From contig JAPLKA010000128.1 in assembly GCA_026388315.1 (NCBI GenBank), positions 1 to 64,000 on the forward strand: a DNA stretch of 64,000 nt, read 5' to 3'. Below, one piece after another: positions 42,273 through 52,115 of this stretch. The first letter of the stretch is position 1. Each line of letters starts with the position of its first letter. The notes beneath the pieces are model-generated. The model was not told the origin of the DNA. It did no database searches and saw only the letters and a list, made by a program, of their open reading frames with translations. The DNA is from Pseudomonadota bacterium. GTDB taxonomy: Bacteria > Desulfobacterota > Syntrophorhabdia > Syntrophorhabdales > Syntrophorhabdaceae. The position numbers and the translations under genes are program-made.

Positions 42273-42730
42273 TCCCGGCAATCTTTCTCATTGACAGGCT
42301 CACGAAGATACTCATTGTTCAAGATGTCGATTATCTCGGGAGTATCACCATTACCCCATTTTTTTCAATAGTCCATGCAAGAAATTATGGCGGGGCTTTC
42401 AGCCTGTTATCACAGCACCCCTTTGCAAAATATATCTTTACGCTCCTCCCTCTCGCTATTATCGGGGTTCTGATTTACGTTGTCCTTGCCTATCATTTTG
42501 AATTCTCGAAAAAGTTCTCATTAGTCTGCATACTCTCGGGCGCTATTGGCAATATATATGACAGATTAGCGCAAGGGTATGTGGTAGATTTTTTAGATTT
42601 CTATTATAACAGGTACCACTGGCCGGCATTCAATGTGGCGGATATTTCCATCTCATTCGGGATATGCCTGTGGTTGTACGTGGAGCTGACAGATTCGTTG
42701 AGAAAGGCCCGAAGGACGAGGAAGGCATGA
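42245..42730 (+). CDS. lspA: Lipoprotein signal peptidase (signal peptidase II)
   Basis: A 161-residue, four-span aspartic protease of the inner membrane. Catalytic Asp residues are D106 (GNIYDRL) and D133 (FNVADISIS); NYGGAFS near 48 is the conserved first-loop motif. It trims prolipoproteins after lipidation, such as the lipoprotein phosphoesterase encoded 6 kb away. It starts inside the end of ileS (28-base overlap). Confidence 0.95.
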   Translation: MRKYLVFLVVPAIFLIDRLTKILIVQDVDYLGSITITPFFSIVHARNYGGAFSLLSQHPFAKYIFTLLPLAIIGVLIYVVLAYHFEFSKKFSLVCILSGAIGNIYDRLAQGYVVDFLDFYYNRYHWPAFNVADISISFGICLWLYVELTDSLRKARRTRKA

Positions 42731-42811
42731 AAATAAATCCTAAATCCCAATATCTAAATTCTAAACTTTGTTAATTTGAATTTTGTATATTTGTGCTTAT
42801 TTGGAATTTGG

Positions 42812-42840
42812 TGCTTGGTGCTTGGTGTTTGAAATTTGAG
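42812..42840. repeat. Heptamer array downstream of lspA
   Basis: GGTGCTT twice, GGTGTTT, GAAATTT, preceded by drifted AAATCC/TAAATTC-type units from 42731. It ends next to the RBS of the following gene. Confidence 0.75.
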
Positions 42841-42848
42841 GTTATCAG

Positions 42849-43082
42849 ATGGATGACGAATTACTTGAAGAGGAAAAGAAATTGAGGCGGCTGCGCTTTA
42901 TTGTGGATTTTGCCATTGAGTATATCCGGTCGCAGGATGTCTCCCATGATGAGGCCATTGCAATTGTGGAAGGCGTTAGGAAACATGCGTTGAAATTATT
43001 CCCAGGCAAAGACGAAGCCTTTGATATCATGTACATGCAGCGTTTTAAAAGATTATTGAATGAGAAGTATAAAAGAGCATGA
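42849..43082 (+). CDS. Small helical protein, unknown function
   Basis: A 77-residue protein, highly charged and predicted helical throughout (MDDELLEEEKKLRRLRFIVDF, then SHDEAIAIVEGVRKHALKLF). I do not recognise the family. GAGGTT precedes the ATG, and its stop overlaps the next start by four bases (ATGA), so it is translated with the Fe-S protein gene and may serve it. Confidence 0.7.
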   Translation: MDDELLEEEKKLRRLRFIVDFAIEYIRSQDVSHDEAIAIVEGVRKHALKLFPGKDEAFDIMYMQRFKRLLNEKYKRA

Positions 43083-43912
43083 AAGATACCATCATAAAAG
43101 AAATCAGAGAATTTACCGTTTTATCAGGGCATAATCGCTTAAAAACCGGTGATGCCGGATATTTTGATGAGCCGCTCGTGGGTTTTGCCAGTGGGTTTGA
43201 CCCTCTTTTTCAGGAATACAAGAACATTATCGGGGAATTTCATTTTACTCCGAAAGAAGTTTTTGAAGATGAATTCGGGGACGGAAGCTTAACGAGAAGC
43301 ACACTAACGGTGATCAGTTGGATTCTGCCGATAAGTGACACCGTTATTAAAAGCAACAGAAGGCAAAAACTTTTTCCTTCCAGGGAATGGGCACATACAC
43401 GGTACTATGGAGAGTTTTTCAACAACGAATTAAAAAGACATGTGACGGATTTTTTGAAGGAGATGGGATACAGGAGTGTTGCGCCGTCATTAAGCAGAAA
43501 GTGGGAGCGTCTTTATGACCACAGGGTTGGACATGCATCAAGATGGTCCGAGAGGCATGCTGCATATGCCGCTGGATTGGGTACTTTCAGCCTCAGTGAT
43601 GGCCTTATAACCGTTAGAGGGATTGCCGCCCACCGTGTCGGAAGTATTATTACAGAACTCGAGCTTGAGCCTGTTGTAAGACCTTACAAGGGTGTTTACG
43701 ACTATTGTTTGAAAAAGAATGCAGGTACATGCGGTGTATGTATAAAACGTTGTCCGGCAGGTGCAATTACCGAAAACGGCCATAATAAAGATTTATGTTT
43801 TCAATACAGCCGTGAAAAAATCAGTCCGGCAGTCAATGAGAAATATGAAGTCTCCATAGCAGGGTGCGGCCTCTGCCAGACGAAGGTCCCATGCGAACGG
43901 ACTATACCGTAA
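43079..43912 (+). CDS. Epoxyqueuosine-reductase-like Fe-S protein
   Basis: A 277-residue protein related to QueG/corrinoid-dependent reductases: RWSERHAAYAAGLGTFSLSDGLITVRGIAAHRVGSII in outline, a first cluster motif C218-x-x-C221-x-x-x-C225-P (CGVCIKRCP), and a second set with DLCFQY and GCGLCQTKVPC. It therefore holds two [4Fe-4S] sites like QueG, but lacks the usual N-terminal cobalamin-site segment as I know it, so substrate is uncertain. The stop codon is the first unit of a repeat array. Confidence 0.78.
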   Translation: MKDTIIKEIREFTVLSGHNRLKTGDAGYFDEPLVGFASGFDPLFQEYKNIIGEFHFTPKEVFEDEFGDGSLTRSTLTVISWILPISDTVIKSNRRQKLFPSREWAHTRYYGEFFNNELKRHVTDFLKEMGYRSVAPSLSRKWERLYDHRVGHASRWSERHAAYAAGLGTFSLSDGLITVRGIAAHRVGSIITELELEPVVRPYKGVYDYCLKKNAGTCGVCIKRCPAGAITENGHNKDLCFQYSREKISPAVNEKYEVSIAGCGLCQTKVPCERTIP

Positions 43913-43963
43913 AAACCGTAAACCGTAAATTGTGAATAGTGAAAGGGGTAAGGGGTCAAGGGT
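43907..43963. repeat. Heptamer array starting in the stop codon of the Fe-S protein gene
   Basis: ACCGTAA units (the first carries the stop codon), then ATTGTGA, ATAGTGA and the GGGGTCAAGGGTTCAAGG type also seen at 24917-24955. Confidence 0.8.
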
Positions 43964-44027
43964 TCAAGGGGAATAGCCTTCATTATCACGAAGAGAACTC
44001 ATCTGAACCCAAATCTGTCATTGGGAA

Positions 44028-44168
44028 GGTGTCGGGGTATCCCGGAGCAAACCGTCGTGGAGGCGAGGAAGCTTGGCCTTTTGCATAAGCAAAAGTTCCG
44101 AAGCGGAACGCGAGCGAATGGAGCCGCCGGAGCGGAATGAGCGTGTTTGCGAGGGATTATCCGACACC
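44028..44168. other. Nested multi-branch inverted-repeat structure upstream of ilvD
   Basis: Three coaxial stems close it: GGTGTCGG/CCGACACC (44028-44035, 44161-44168), ATCCC/GGGAT (44039-44043, 44153-44157) and GCAAAC/GTTTGC (44047-44052, 44145-44150). Inside are hairpins CTTTTGC/GCAAAAG (44078-44095) and GTTCCG/CGGAAC (44095-44109). The fold could be an RNA leader about 140 bases before ilvD or a mobile palindromic element. It matches no riboswitch class I know. Confidence 0.5.
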
Positions 44169-44261
44169 GATAGTGATTCTAATGATAAATCCGGGTTGAA
44201 CTATTTTATTGAAAAGTATGCACTTGTGTAATAATCTTCATGTATTAATGTAGGAAGCAAT

Positions 44262-44293
44262 ATTCTTCATTCTACATTCTTAATTCTACATTA
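44262..44293. repeat. Heptamer array upstream of ilvD
   Basis: ATTCTTC, ATTCTAC, ATTCTTA, ATTCTAC, ending ten bases before the ilvD RBS. Confidence 0.8.
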
Positions 44294-44310
44294 TCTTAGT
44301 GGAGGACATG

Positions 44311-45981
44311 ATGAGATCGGATAGAATGAAAAAGGGGATTGAGAAAGCGCCCCACAGGAGTCTTCTGAACGCTTTGGGTTACCTCAGGGAGGAGCTTGAA
44401 CAGCACATAGTCGGTGTTGTCAATTCTGCAAATGATTTAATCCCCGGACATATGCACCTTGATAAGATTTGTCAGGCCGTTAAAGACGGCGTAAGGATGG
44501 CTGGCGGAACGCCTATGGAATTTTCGACCATAGGGATCTGTGATGGTATCGCTATGGGCCATGAGGGCATGAAATACTCCCTGGGTTCAAGAGAATTGAT
44601 ATGCGACTCAGTGGAGGTTATGGCAAAGGCATACCCATTTGATGGTCTTGTTTTGATTCCCAATTGCGACAAGATAATTCCGGGGATGATGATGGCCGCA
44701 ATGAGACTGAATATCCCCTGCATCATGATAAGCGGAGGGCCTATGCTTGCCGGACGGCATAAAGGGAAAATCGTGGATCTCATAACCGTATTTGAAGGGG
44801 TCGGAAAAGTGGCAGGAGGCCACATGACTGAGGAGGAACTCTATGAGCTGGAAGAGTGCGCATGCCCCGGAGCGGGATCATGCAGTGGCATGTTTACCGC
44901 AAACTCCATGAACTGTCTCTCAGAGGCACTGGGTATTGCACTTCCCGGCAACGGCACCATACCTGCGGTCCATTCAAACAGGATAAGGCTTGCCAAAAGA
45001 GCGGGCATTAAAATTCTTGAGCTTATAAAGAAAGACATTAAACCACGGGATGTGATGACAAGGGATGCCTTTAAGAATGCCATAACAGTGGATATGGCAT
45101 TCGGCGGTTCTTCAAATACTGCACTCCATCTTCCTGCTATAGCACACGAGGGAGACATTACATTAGAACTTTCCCTTTTTGACGAAATTTCTGAAAAGGT
45201 GCCTCACTTATGTAACATGAGCCCTGCAGGCTCTCACCACCTTGAAGATTTGGATGATGCAGGCGGGGTATTTGCTATCATGAAAGAACTTTCCAAAAAG
45301 AACCTTATTCATAAAGAATGTCTAACGGTTGAGGGAAGAAAGGTAGGAGACATTCTGAAACTTGCGACAGTGAATGATACAACCGTAATAAGACCACTCG
45401 ATAGTCCCTACCATGATAAGGGCGGTCTCGCTGTGCTGAGCGGCAGCCTTGCACCGGATGGCTCTATAGTAAAGAGGATCGGAGTATCAGAAAGTATATG
45501 GCATTTCGAAGGCAAGGCACGTGTGTTTGACAGTGAGGAAGAGGCAGGGGCGGCAATCATGGAAGGAAAAATATGGGCCGGAGATGCGGTGATCATACGG
45601 TACGAGGGACCAAAGGGTGGACCGGGCATGAGGGAAATGCTTACGCCTACAAGCATTCTTGCAGGAAGAGGGCTTGATACCGTCTGTGCTCTAATCACGG
45701 ATGGGAGGTTTTCGGGTGGTACAAGAGGTCTCTGTGTAGGCCATGTATCCCCTGAGGCGGCTGAAGGCGGACCCATTGCATTTGTAAAAGATGGAGACAA
45801 AATAGAAATCGATCTTAATAAAAAGACAATCGATATCAATGTTCCAGAGAAAGAGATGGAAAAACGCAAGGCAGCATGGAAGAAACCTGAGCCCAAAATT
45901 AAGGAAGGATACATGGCACGGTACGCAAGGCTGGTAACAAGCGCAGCCACAGGGGCAGTTTTTAAAACGGATGAAGATTGA
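44311..45981 (+). CDS. ilvD: Dihydroxy-acid dehydratase
   Basis: About 556 residues. Iron-sulfur ligands are in PNCDKIIPG and [27 protein letters not shown]-like [22 protein letters not shown] is the other family hallmark. It makes the 2-oxo acids for valine, leucine and isoleucine. I start at the second ATG of ATGATG (44311, MRSDRMKKG), which fits family starts and has GGAGG five bases upstream; the frame opens at a GTG 12 bases earlier. No other branched-chain genes are near. Confidence 0.95.
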   Translation: MRSDRMKKGIEKAPHRSLLNALGYLREELEQHIVGVVNSANDLIPGHMHLDKICQAVKDGVRMAGGTPMEFSTIGICDGIAMGHEGMKYSLGSRELICDSVEVMAKAYPFDGLVLIPNCDKIIPGMMMAAMRLNIPCIMISGGPMLAGRHKGKIVDLITVFEGVGKVAGGHMTEEELYELEECACPGAGSCSGMFTANSMNCLSEALGIALPGNGTIPAVHSNRIRLAKRAGIKILELIKKDIKPRDVMTRDAFKNAITVDMAFGGSSNTALHLPAIAHEGDITLELSLFDEISEKVPHLCNMSPAGSHHLEDLDDAGGVFAIMKELSKKNLIHKECLTVEGRKVGDILKLATVNDTTVIRPLDSPYHDKGGLAVLSGSLAPDGSIVKRIGVSESIWHFEGKARVFDSEEEAGAAIMEGKIWAGDAVIIRYEGPKGGPGMREMLTPTSILAGRGLDTVCALITDGRFSGGTRGLCVGHVSPEAAEGGPIAFVKDGDKIEIDLNKKTIDINVPEKEMEKRKAAWKKPEPKIKEGYMARYARLVTSAATGAVFKTDED

Positions 45982-45999
45982 TAACGGTATGCTTCTGTA

Positions 46000-47208
46000 A
46001 TGAAACTTCAAGCTAAACTCTTAATCCTTTTTACCCTTGTCATTGCTATCTTTATTACGGGACTCCTCTATCTGAACAGTATCCAGATGAAGCAGGCGTA
46101 TAAGCTCCATCTGGAAAAAGAGCAGGAGAAATTATTACTTTACAATGAAATCGTGAAGCTAAAAGGCATGTCCACGGAATACAAATCTTTTGATACTGCC
46201 TTCTGGAAGAAGATACTCGAAATAACAAACTGGAATATGCTGATGAGCATTATTTTTGTAGCGCTCCTGATGATCTTTCTCTTCATCACTTTAGCGAGGT
46301 GGGTAAACGTTCCCCTCAGTTTAATCGAAAAAAGCCTGAACAATGAAGACCCATTGCCCATAAAGCCTCTCCAGAATGACCGTTCAGAATTCGGCAGGCT
46401 TGCCACAATGATTCTCGGGTTTTTTCAGCAGAAAGAGGAATTGCAGGTTGCATATAAAGAGCTGCAAAAGATGGACAAAATGAAGACAGATTTTTTGTCC
46501 ACGGTATCTCATGAACTGAGGACACCGCTTACTTCGGTTCTCGGATTTGCCGAGATCACGAAGAAGAAATTGAAGGAGACTATTTTCCCTCAGATTACAT
46601 CTGACGACAAAAAGGTGCAAAAGGTGATTTCACAGGTCAGCAATAACCTTGAAATCATAGCAGCAGAAGGTAACAGATTGGCGACATTGATAAATGATCT
46701 CCTCGATATTGCAAAGATGGAGGCGGGGAAGGTTGAGTGGAAACGCAGTCCTTTTTCCGTGGAAGATGTTGTAGACCATGCAACGGCCGCAACGATGGCG
46801 CTTTTCAAAGAGAGAAAAATCCATCTTATCAAAGAGGTTGAGCCTGGTCTGCCGGAAGTGACAGGAGATAGAGACAGGGTCATTCAGGTAGTGATAAACC
46901 TCATTTCAAATGCCTCGAAATTTACAGAAGAAGGTTTCGTAAAGTGCAAGGCAGCCAGGAGAGAAGACGAAATTGTTATCAGCATAATCGACTCCGGAAT
47001 GGGTATCCCGAAAGAAGACCATGCAAAAATATTCGAAAAGTTCAGACAGGCAGGTGATGTACTCACGGGTAAGCCTATGGGAACAGGTCTTGGCCTTACC
47101 ATATGTAAACAGATTGTGGAACATCATGGGGGAAAAATTTGGGTTGAGAGTGAGCCGGGCGAAGGAAGCTCCTTTTCATTCACCTTGCCTCTCAGTACTC
47201 AAATATAA
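46000..47208 (+). CDS. Membrane sensor histidine kinase
   Basis: A 402-residue kinase: span 1 (7-25), a short periplasmic stretch of about 45 residues, span 2 (76-96), a HAMP-like linker, then the dimerisation domain with phospho-acceptor H171 ([11 protein letters not shown]) and the ATPase domain with N box [10 protein letters not shown]1 DSGMGIP, F-box FEKFRQ and G2 GTGLGL. The sensed signal is unknown. An HD-GYP protein and a lone receiver follow on the same strand, so the three probably form one signalling operon. Confidence 0.93.
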   Translation: MKLQAKLLILFTLVIAIFITGLLYLNSIQMKQAYKLHLEKEQEKLLLYNEIVKLKGMSTEYKSFDTAFWKKILEITNWNMLMSIIFVALLMIFLFITLARWVNVPLSLIEKSLNNEDPLPIKPLQNDRSEFGRLATMILGFFQQKEELQVAYKELQKMDKMKTDFLSTVSHELRTPLTSVLGFAEITKKKLKETIFPQITSDDKKVQKVISQVSNNLEIIAAEGNRLATLINDLLDIAKMEAGKVEWKRSPFSVEDVVDHATAATMALFKERKIHLIKEVEPGLPEVTGDRDRVIQVVINLISNASKFTEEGFVKCKAARREDEIVISIIDSGMGIPKEDHAKIFEKFRQAGDVLTGKPMGTGLGLTICKQIVEHHGGKIWVESEPGEGSSFSFTLPLSTQI

Positions 47209-47227
47209 ACCGGAGGCGGAAGTATAA

Positions 47228-48577
47228 ATGGCCCAAGTGAAAATCAGCAGGATTCTTTCCAAGGGTGATGTGGTTTCGTGCATTTATGCTGTTATAAATT
47301 CGCTGAGACTTTCCTTGAGGATAGAGGATGCCGCCAATAATGTGCTCATAGGTAGTAACGATATTCACCCTTCTTCAAGTTTTCCTATAACATGCGGGGA
47401 TGAGGTAATAGGATGGGTAAAAGGTGATGAGATGGCATCGATTGTAGCATCGTTCCTCAATATCCTTGCAAATGCAGAATTTGAAAAGAAGGTTTTAGCT
47501 CAGGAGGCTTTGAGCAAATACAAGGAATTAGCGATGCTCTACGATTTTACAGAGAGGATAGCTACCTGCCGGAGCAAAAAAGAGGTCGGACAATTAGTAG
47601 TTGAAGAGGCCCGTAAATTTATTAATGGAGATAACATATCGATTATGTTGATTGACGATGAATCGCAGACGATGGAGATAATCGCTGCATCAGGGAGTGA
47701 GGTATATCCCAAAATCAAACTGAAAGCAGGAGAGGGCATAGCTGGTAGCGTGATACTGAGCGGAAAGGCCCAGATAATAAATGATGTGAGTTCCGATCCG
47801 AGATATAAAGCGGGGAAAAACAAGGTTTCTTCTTTGGTGTGTGCCCCTTTGAAGATAAACGACAGGGTTCTGGGAGTCATCAATATAAGCAGCGAAGTGC
47901 CGTATCAATATTCATCGATGGATTTAAAACTATTTTCTGCTCTTGCCCTGCAAGCGGCAGTATCCATAGAAAACGCAATCTTTTATGAAAACTTAAGAGA
48001 AACTTTTATTACCACGATACAAACACTTGCTGAGACAGTTGAAAAGAGGGATCGTTATACGGGTGGCCATATAACGAGGGTTATGAACTATAGCACCCTT
48101 ATCGGACATGAGCTTGGCCTTTCTGATGAAGAGATGCAGCGCCTTGTTTTTGCTGCAATACTCCATGATATCGGAAAGATAGGCATAAGAGATATGATTT
48201 TACTCAAGACCGGAAAGCTTACCGATGAAGAATATGCGGAGATTAAAAAACATCCAATTTATGGGGAAGAGATATTAAAGCCTATAAAACAGCTTAAAAA
48301 CATCATCCCTGGCATAAAACAGCACCATGAGCGGTTTGACGGGAGTGGTTATCCGGAAGGGCTGAGAAAGGATGACATAGATATGATTGCACGTATCATC
48401 TCTGTTGCTGATACATTCGATGCTATGACAACAAACAGACCATATGGATATTGTAAAACCTTTGATGAAACCTTTGAAGAGCTCGAGAAGAATGTCGGGA
48501 CACAGCTTGATCCCGACGTGGTTGCAGCCTTTTTGCGGGTATACGAAAAGAATAAAACGCTAAGTCTGGAGGCGTAA
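47228..48577 (+). CDS. GAF and HD-GYP domain protein (probable cyclic-di-GMP phosphodiesterase)
   Basis: A 449-residue protein. An N-terminal segment without a clear family (1-100) is followed by a GAF domain (about 115-255; contains GEGIAGSVILSGKAQIINDV) and an HD-GYP domain (about 258-445) with AILHDIGKIGI, KKHPIYGEEIL, IKQHHERFDGSGYP and ISVADTFDAMTT. All metal ligands and the GYP triplet are present, so hydrolysis of cyclic di-GMP is expected. It sits 19 bases after the kinase gene. Confidence 0.92.
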   Translation: MAQVKISRILSKGDVVSCIYAVINSLRLSLRIEDAANNVLIGSNDIHPSSSFPITCGDEVIGWVKGDEMASIVASFLNILANAEFEKKVLAQEALSKYKELAMLYDFTERIATCRSKKEVGQLVVEEARKFINGDNISIMLIDDESQTMEIIAASGSEVYPKIKLKAGEGIAGSVILSGKAQIINDVSSDPRYKAGKNKVSSLVCAPLKINDRVLGVINISSEVPYQYSSMDLKLFSALALQAAVSIENAIFYENLRETFITTIQTLAETVEKRDRYTGGHITRVMNYSTLIGHELGLSDEEMQRLVFAAILHDIGKIGIRDMILLKTGKLTDEEYAEIKKHPIYGEEILKPIKQLKNIIPGIKQHHERFDGSGYPEGLRKDDIDMIARIISVADTFDAMTTNRPYGYCKTFDETFEELEKNVGTQLDPDVVAAFLRVYEKNKTLSLEA

Positions 48578-48578
48578 T

Positions 48579-48956
48579 ATGCCAAGAATATTGATAGTTG
48601 ACGATGAGCCCCACATAAGGCTCCTCCTCGAACAAACCATGGAAGAGCTTGAAGACGAGGGCGTGGAGTTACTGACCGCCAGCAATGGAATTGATGCCCT
48701 TAGCATCATTAAGGAAAAAAAACCTGAACTGATTTTCATCGATGTGATGATGCCGGGTATGAGCGGTTTCGAGGTGTGTAACAAGGTTAAAAATGAATTG
48801 GGTATGAAGGAATTGTACATGATCATGCTCACGGCAAAAGGACAGGAAGTAGACAGGGAGCAGGGGATTAAGTCAGGTGCAGACATCTATATGACGAAGC
48901 CATTCAATCCCGACGATGTATTAAAAAAAGCACGAGAAGTGTTGGGATTAGTATAA
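48579..48956 (+). CDS. Stand-alone CheY-like response regulator
   Basis: A 125-residue receiver without output domain: acidic pocket DDE (8-10), phosphoacceptor D55 (FIDVMMPGMSG), T85 and K107 (MTKPF). It starts one base after the stop of the HD-GYP gene, behind GGAGGC. It may shuttle phosphate from the kinase to the HD-GYP protein or another target. Confidence 0.93.
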   Translation: MPRILIVDDEPHIRLLLEQTMEELEDEGVELLTASNGIDALSIIKEKKPELIFIDVMMPGMSGFEVCNKVKNELGMKELYMIMLTAKGQEVDREQGIKSGADIYMTKPFNPDDVLKKAREVLGLV

Positions 48957-48957
48957 A

Positions 48958-49135
48958 GTGAAAAGTGAAAAATAGAAGACAGGGGTCGGGAAGCAGGGGT
49001 CAGGTAGCCGCAGGCTTCAGCCTGCGTACTGACAGCCGACAACTGACAGCTAAAAGCTGAAGACAGGAAACAGGGGTTAGGAAGTTCTTGACAACTGACA
49101 GCCGACCCCTGATCCCTGACAACTGAAGGCAGGTG
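48958..49135. repeat. Long heptamer array between response regulator and FAD oxidase genes
   Basis: AGTGAAA units, then CAGGGGTC/GGGAAG types, then ACTGACA, GCCGACA, ACTGACA, GCTAAAA, GCTGAAG. Inside is a perfect hairpin CGCAGGCT/AGCCTGCG (49009-49026). At about 180 bases it is the longest array of this family in the window and fills the whole spacer. Confidence 0.85.
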
Positions 49136-49140
49136 GATAC

Positions 49141-50514
49141 ATGGATGCTAAGATTATTGATGAAATAGTACAGATTGTAGGAAAGAAAAATGCCCTTACA
49201 GCGCTGGAGGACAGAAAGTGCTATTCATACGATGCAAGGACAGATGGCGTAGCGCCGGACATGGTTGTATTCCCTTCCTCTGCAGAAGAGGTTTCGCAGA
49301 TACTCATCCTGGCAAACAGGCATGTATTCCCGGTGATCCCGAGAGGGCAGGGGACAGGTCTTACCGGCGGTTCTGTTCCTGTGAACGGAGGTGTTGTACT
49401 TGTATTTACAAGGATGAACAAAATCCTCGAGATTGACACGGAAAACCTTATTGCTATAGTTGAGCCCGGTGCAATCACCTTCGAGATTCAGGAGGAAGTG
49501 GCAAGGTATGGACTTTTCTACCCCCCTGATCCGGCCTCTTACAAGTATTCAAGTATAGGGGGAAATGCTGCTGAGTGTGCGGGTGGGCCAAATTCATTGA
49601 AGTATGGTGTTACGAGGGATTATGTCCTTGGACTGGAGGTTGTCCAACCTACCGGTGAGATTATAAATACCGGTGTAAAAACCATGAAGGGTGTGGTCGG
49701 TTACGACTTAACGAGGCTTTTTGTGGGGAGTGAGGGTACTTTGGGTGTTATCACAAAGATTATTTTAAAGCTCGTCCCCCTGCCTGAAGCAAAGGCAACG
49801 ATACTGGCCCTTTTCAGAGAGGTAGAAGAGGCAGCAGAGTCAGTTTCTGCTATAATTGCCGCCCGGATTGTACCATCAGCCATTGAATTCATGGATAAGG
49901 CATCTATTAAATGCAGTGAGCAGGCAAATCCCATGGGTTTTCCTGAAGGATTAGGGGGATTGTTGCTGATTGAGGTTGATGGTGACAATGAATCCATTCA
50001 ATCACAGGCCAAAAAGGTACAGAAGATTATTCTTGAGAAGAATGCTGTTCAGTGTACCATGACTCAGGACCCGAAGGAAGCGGATACGCTATGGAAGGCG
50101 AGACGGACCCTTTCCCAGGCAACATATAATTTGAATCCTGTGAAGATAGCTGAGGATGTGGTGGTGCCGCGCTCCAAAATTCCGACCCTCATCCGGGCGC
50201 TTGAAGAGATGGAGAAGAGGTTTGGCATCCCGATTTTGAGCTTTGGACATGCAGGCGACGGGAATTTTCATGTGAGCATCATGATCAAAGATACCCCTGA
50301 AGACAGAGAAAAGGCGGAAGAGGCGGTAAAAGAGATTTTTACTGAAACAATAAGGCTCGGCGGTACCCTCTCAGGCGAACACGGGATAGGTCTTTCCAAG
50401 GCAGCCTATCTGGGGATGGAACTTTCGCCTGAGGTGATGAACACCATGAAAAAGATTAAAAGGCTTTTTGATCCGAATAATATCCTCAATCCTGGCAAAA
50501 TATTTGCGGTGTGA
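49141..50514 (+). CDS. glcD: GlcD-like FAD-linked 2-hydroxyacid oxidase/dehydrogenase
   Basis: A 457-residue protein with an N-terminal FAD-binding PCMH domain (about 35-215; VIPRGQGTGLTGGSVPVNGGVV in outline, SSIGGNAAECAGGPNSLKYG) and the C-terminal FAD-oxidase domain (FGHAGDGNFHVSI, LGGTLSGEHGIGLSKAAYL, FDPNNILNPGKIF). It oxidises D-lactate, glycolate or a related acid. The Fe-S partner (GlcF-type) that usually follows is missing here; the next gene is the ATP synthase operon. Confidence 0.92.
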   Translation: MDAKIIDEIVQIVGKKNALTALEDRKCYSYDARTDGVAPDMVVFPSSAEEVSQILILANRHVFPVIPRGQGTGLTGGSVPVNGGVVLVFTRMNKILEIDTENLIAIVEPGAITFEIQEEVARYGLFYPPDPASYKYSSIGGNAAECAGGPNSLKYGVTRDYVLGLEVVQPTGEIINTGVKTMKGVVGYDLTRLFVGSEGTLGVITKIILKLVPLPEAKATILALFREVEEAAESVSAIIAARIVPSAIEFMDKASIKCSEQANPMGFPEGLGGLLLIEVDGDNESIQSQAKKVQKIILEKNAVQCTMTQDPKEADTLWKARRTLSQATYNLNPVKIAEDVVVPRSKIPTLIRALEEMEKRFGIPILSFGHAGDGNFHVSIMIKDTPEDREKAEEAVKEIFTETIRLGGTLSGEHGIGLSKAAYLGMELSPEVMNTMKKIKRLFDPNNILNPGKIFAV

Positions 50515-50576
50515 ATGTATCAACCTTGTATCTCTGCTTAAAGCGAGACATTGAAAAATATTATTCATAAAAAAAA

Positions 50577-50605
50577 TTGCAAAAACGTTTGGTTTATGAT
50601 AATAA
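50577..50605 (+). promoter_or_regulatory. Possible promoter of the atp operon
   Basis: TTGCAA at 50577-50582, 17 bases, TAATAA at 50600-50605, 46 bases before the first ATG. It is a moderate match to sigma-70 boxes. Confidence 0.4.
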
Positions 50606-50651
50606 AGTATGTGAAATAATTCTTTTGGCTAGACCAAAAAGGGGTTAGAAG

Positions 50652-51077
50652 ATGGTTGATTTTAATTATACCATACTTATTCAGTTTGCAAATTTTCTTG
50701 TCCTTCTTTTCCTTTTGAACATCTTATTGTTCAAACCGGTTTTGAAGGCTATAGGCAAACGTGACGTCACAATCAGCTCTCTTTTTGGAAAGTCGCAGGA
50801 CATCAGGGAAGACCTTGGCAATCTCGAAAGATCCTACGATGAAAAAATAAAGGAAAGAAAAAGGCCAATCCTTGAATCAAAGGATGCCCTGCTGAACGAG
50901 GCCCGCACCAATTCAATGCACATTATTGAAAAGACAAGGGTTGAATTGTCTGATGAACTCACACGCTCAAAAGCCGAAATAGAACAGGAAAGCAAGAAGA
51001 TTTACGATTCGTTGAACATGGAAGTAGAAAGGCTTTCCACAGAAGTCGCGCAGAAGATATTGAAAAGGAGTTTTTAA
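50652..51077 (+). CDS. atpX: ATP synthase F0 subunit b'
   Basis: A 141-residue subunit: one N-terminal membrane span (about 8-28; IQFANFLVLLFLLNILLF) and a long charged helix that forms half of the peripheral stalk. Two b-type genes in tandem, as here, give a b'b heterodimer, known from phototrophs and many delta-lineage bacteria. RBS GGGGTTAGAAG. Stop and next start overlap by one base. Confidence 0.88.
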   Translation: MVDFNYTILIQFANFLVLLFLLNILLFKPVLKAIGKRDVTISSLFGKSQDIREDLGNLERSYDEKIKERKRPILESKDALLNEARTNSMHIIEKTRVELSDELTRSKAEIEQESKKIYDSLNMEVERLSTEVAQKILKRSF

Positions 51078-51571
51078 TGACTGGTGGCCCTGAATCCATA
51101 TGGTCCTGGGTTTTTAAATTTGTCAATTTTTTTGTTCTCGTAGCAGTTCTTATAAAGTTTGCCGGGAAGCCTTTGAAGGATTATCTTGTAAACCGTCACC
51201 AGACAATCAAAGATAAGCTTGAAGAGGCTGAGAAGCTGCTGAGAGAGGCGGAAGCCTTAAGGGTTGAGTATGAGAAAAAAATCGCAAAGCTTGATGAAGA
51301 AGTCGATGCATTCAAAAAGGCTGTGATTGCAGAGGCCGAAAAGGAAAAGAAAAAGATACTGGATGATGCGGCGAAGTACGCATCAAAAATAAAGGAACAG
51401 GCAAGACTTACTTACGAACAGGAAGCAAAAGAAGTGGTGGATAAAATAAGAGAAGAAATTGCAAGGCAGACAATAGAAAAGGCACAAAATATTGTGATGG
51501 GAAAACTCACAAAAGATGACCACAACAGGATGGTGGATGAGTTTATAGAAAAATTGAGGAGCATGAATTGA
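51077..51571 (+). CDS. atpF: ATP synthase F0 subunit b
   Basis: A 164-residue stalk subunit with one N-terminal span (about 10-27; VFKFVNFFVLVAVLIKFAG) and an extended charged helix (KLEEAEKLLREAEALRVEYEKK in pattern). It partners the preceding b' in the peripheral stalk that holds the alpha3beta3 head against rotation. Confidence 0.92.
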   Translation: MTGGPESIWSWVFKFVNFFVLVAVLIKFAGKPLKDYLVNRHQTIKDKLEEAEKLLREAEALRVEYEKKIAKLDEEVDAFKKAVIAEAEKEKKKILDDAAKYASKIKEQARLTYEQEAKEVVDKIREEIARQTIEKAQNIVMGKLTKDDHNRMVDEFIEKLRSMN

Positions 51572-52110
51572 TAAGCCAATCCATTGCAAAAAGATATGCA
51601 AGAGGTCTCTTTGCCGTCGGTGAAAAGGATGGAAAATACCGTGAATACTACAAAGAACTTGATGCCATTCTGGGGTATTTTAAGGAAGAGCCGAAGCTTG
51701 GAAATGCCCTTATGCTTCCGATCACGGAGATGAGAAAACGTAAAGAACTTCTTGGAGATGTGATGAGGGCATTTGGTGCATCTCTCCCGCTGGCCAATAT
51801 ATTCAGCATGCTGCTTGAAAATAACAGAATGTTGTACCTCCCTCTCATTAAAGATGTTTACGGGGAGCTTATAGACGACAAAGAAGGCAGGGTCAGGGGA
51901 ACGTTATCGTCGGCATACCCCCTTGATGACAGTACAAAGTTGCGCATAGAAGAGGTTTTGAAAGAGAAATTACATAAGGAAGTAGTTCTATCTGCGGTTG
52001 AAGATAAATCGCTGATGGGTGGGGTGAAGGTTGTCATTAAAGGAACAATAATAGACGGCAGCGCAAAAAGACAGCTTGAGTTACTGAAGGAAAATATCTT
52101 GAAGGAGTAG
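51568..52110 (+). CDS. atpH: ATP synthase F1 subunit delta
   Basis: A 180-residue delta subunit: [19 protein letters not shown] at the start is the family signature, and the C-terminal [23 protein letters not shown] is the other. The start is a TTG (51568) overlapping the atpF stop by four bases, with GAGGA seven bases upstream. It joins the stalk to the top of the head. Confidence 0.93.
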   Translation: MISQSIAKRYARGLFAVGEKDGKYREYYKELDAILGYFKEEPKLGNALMLPITEMRKRKELLGDVMRAFGASLPLANIFSMLLENNRMLYLPLIKDVYGELIDDKEGRVRGTLSSAYPLDDSTKLRIEEVLKEKLHKEVVLSAVEDKSLMGGVKVVIKGTIIDGSAKRQLELLKENILKE

Positions 52111-52115
52111 AGCGT

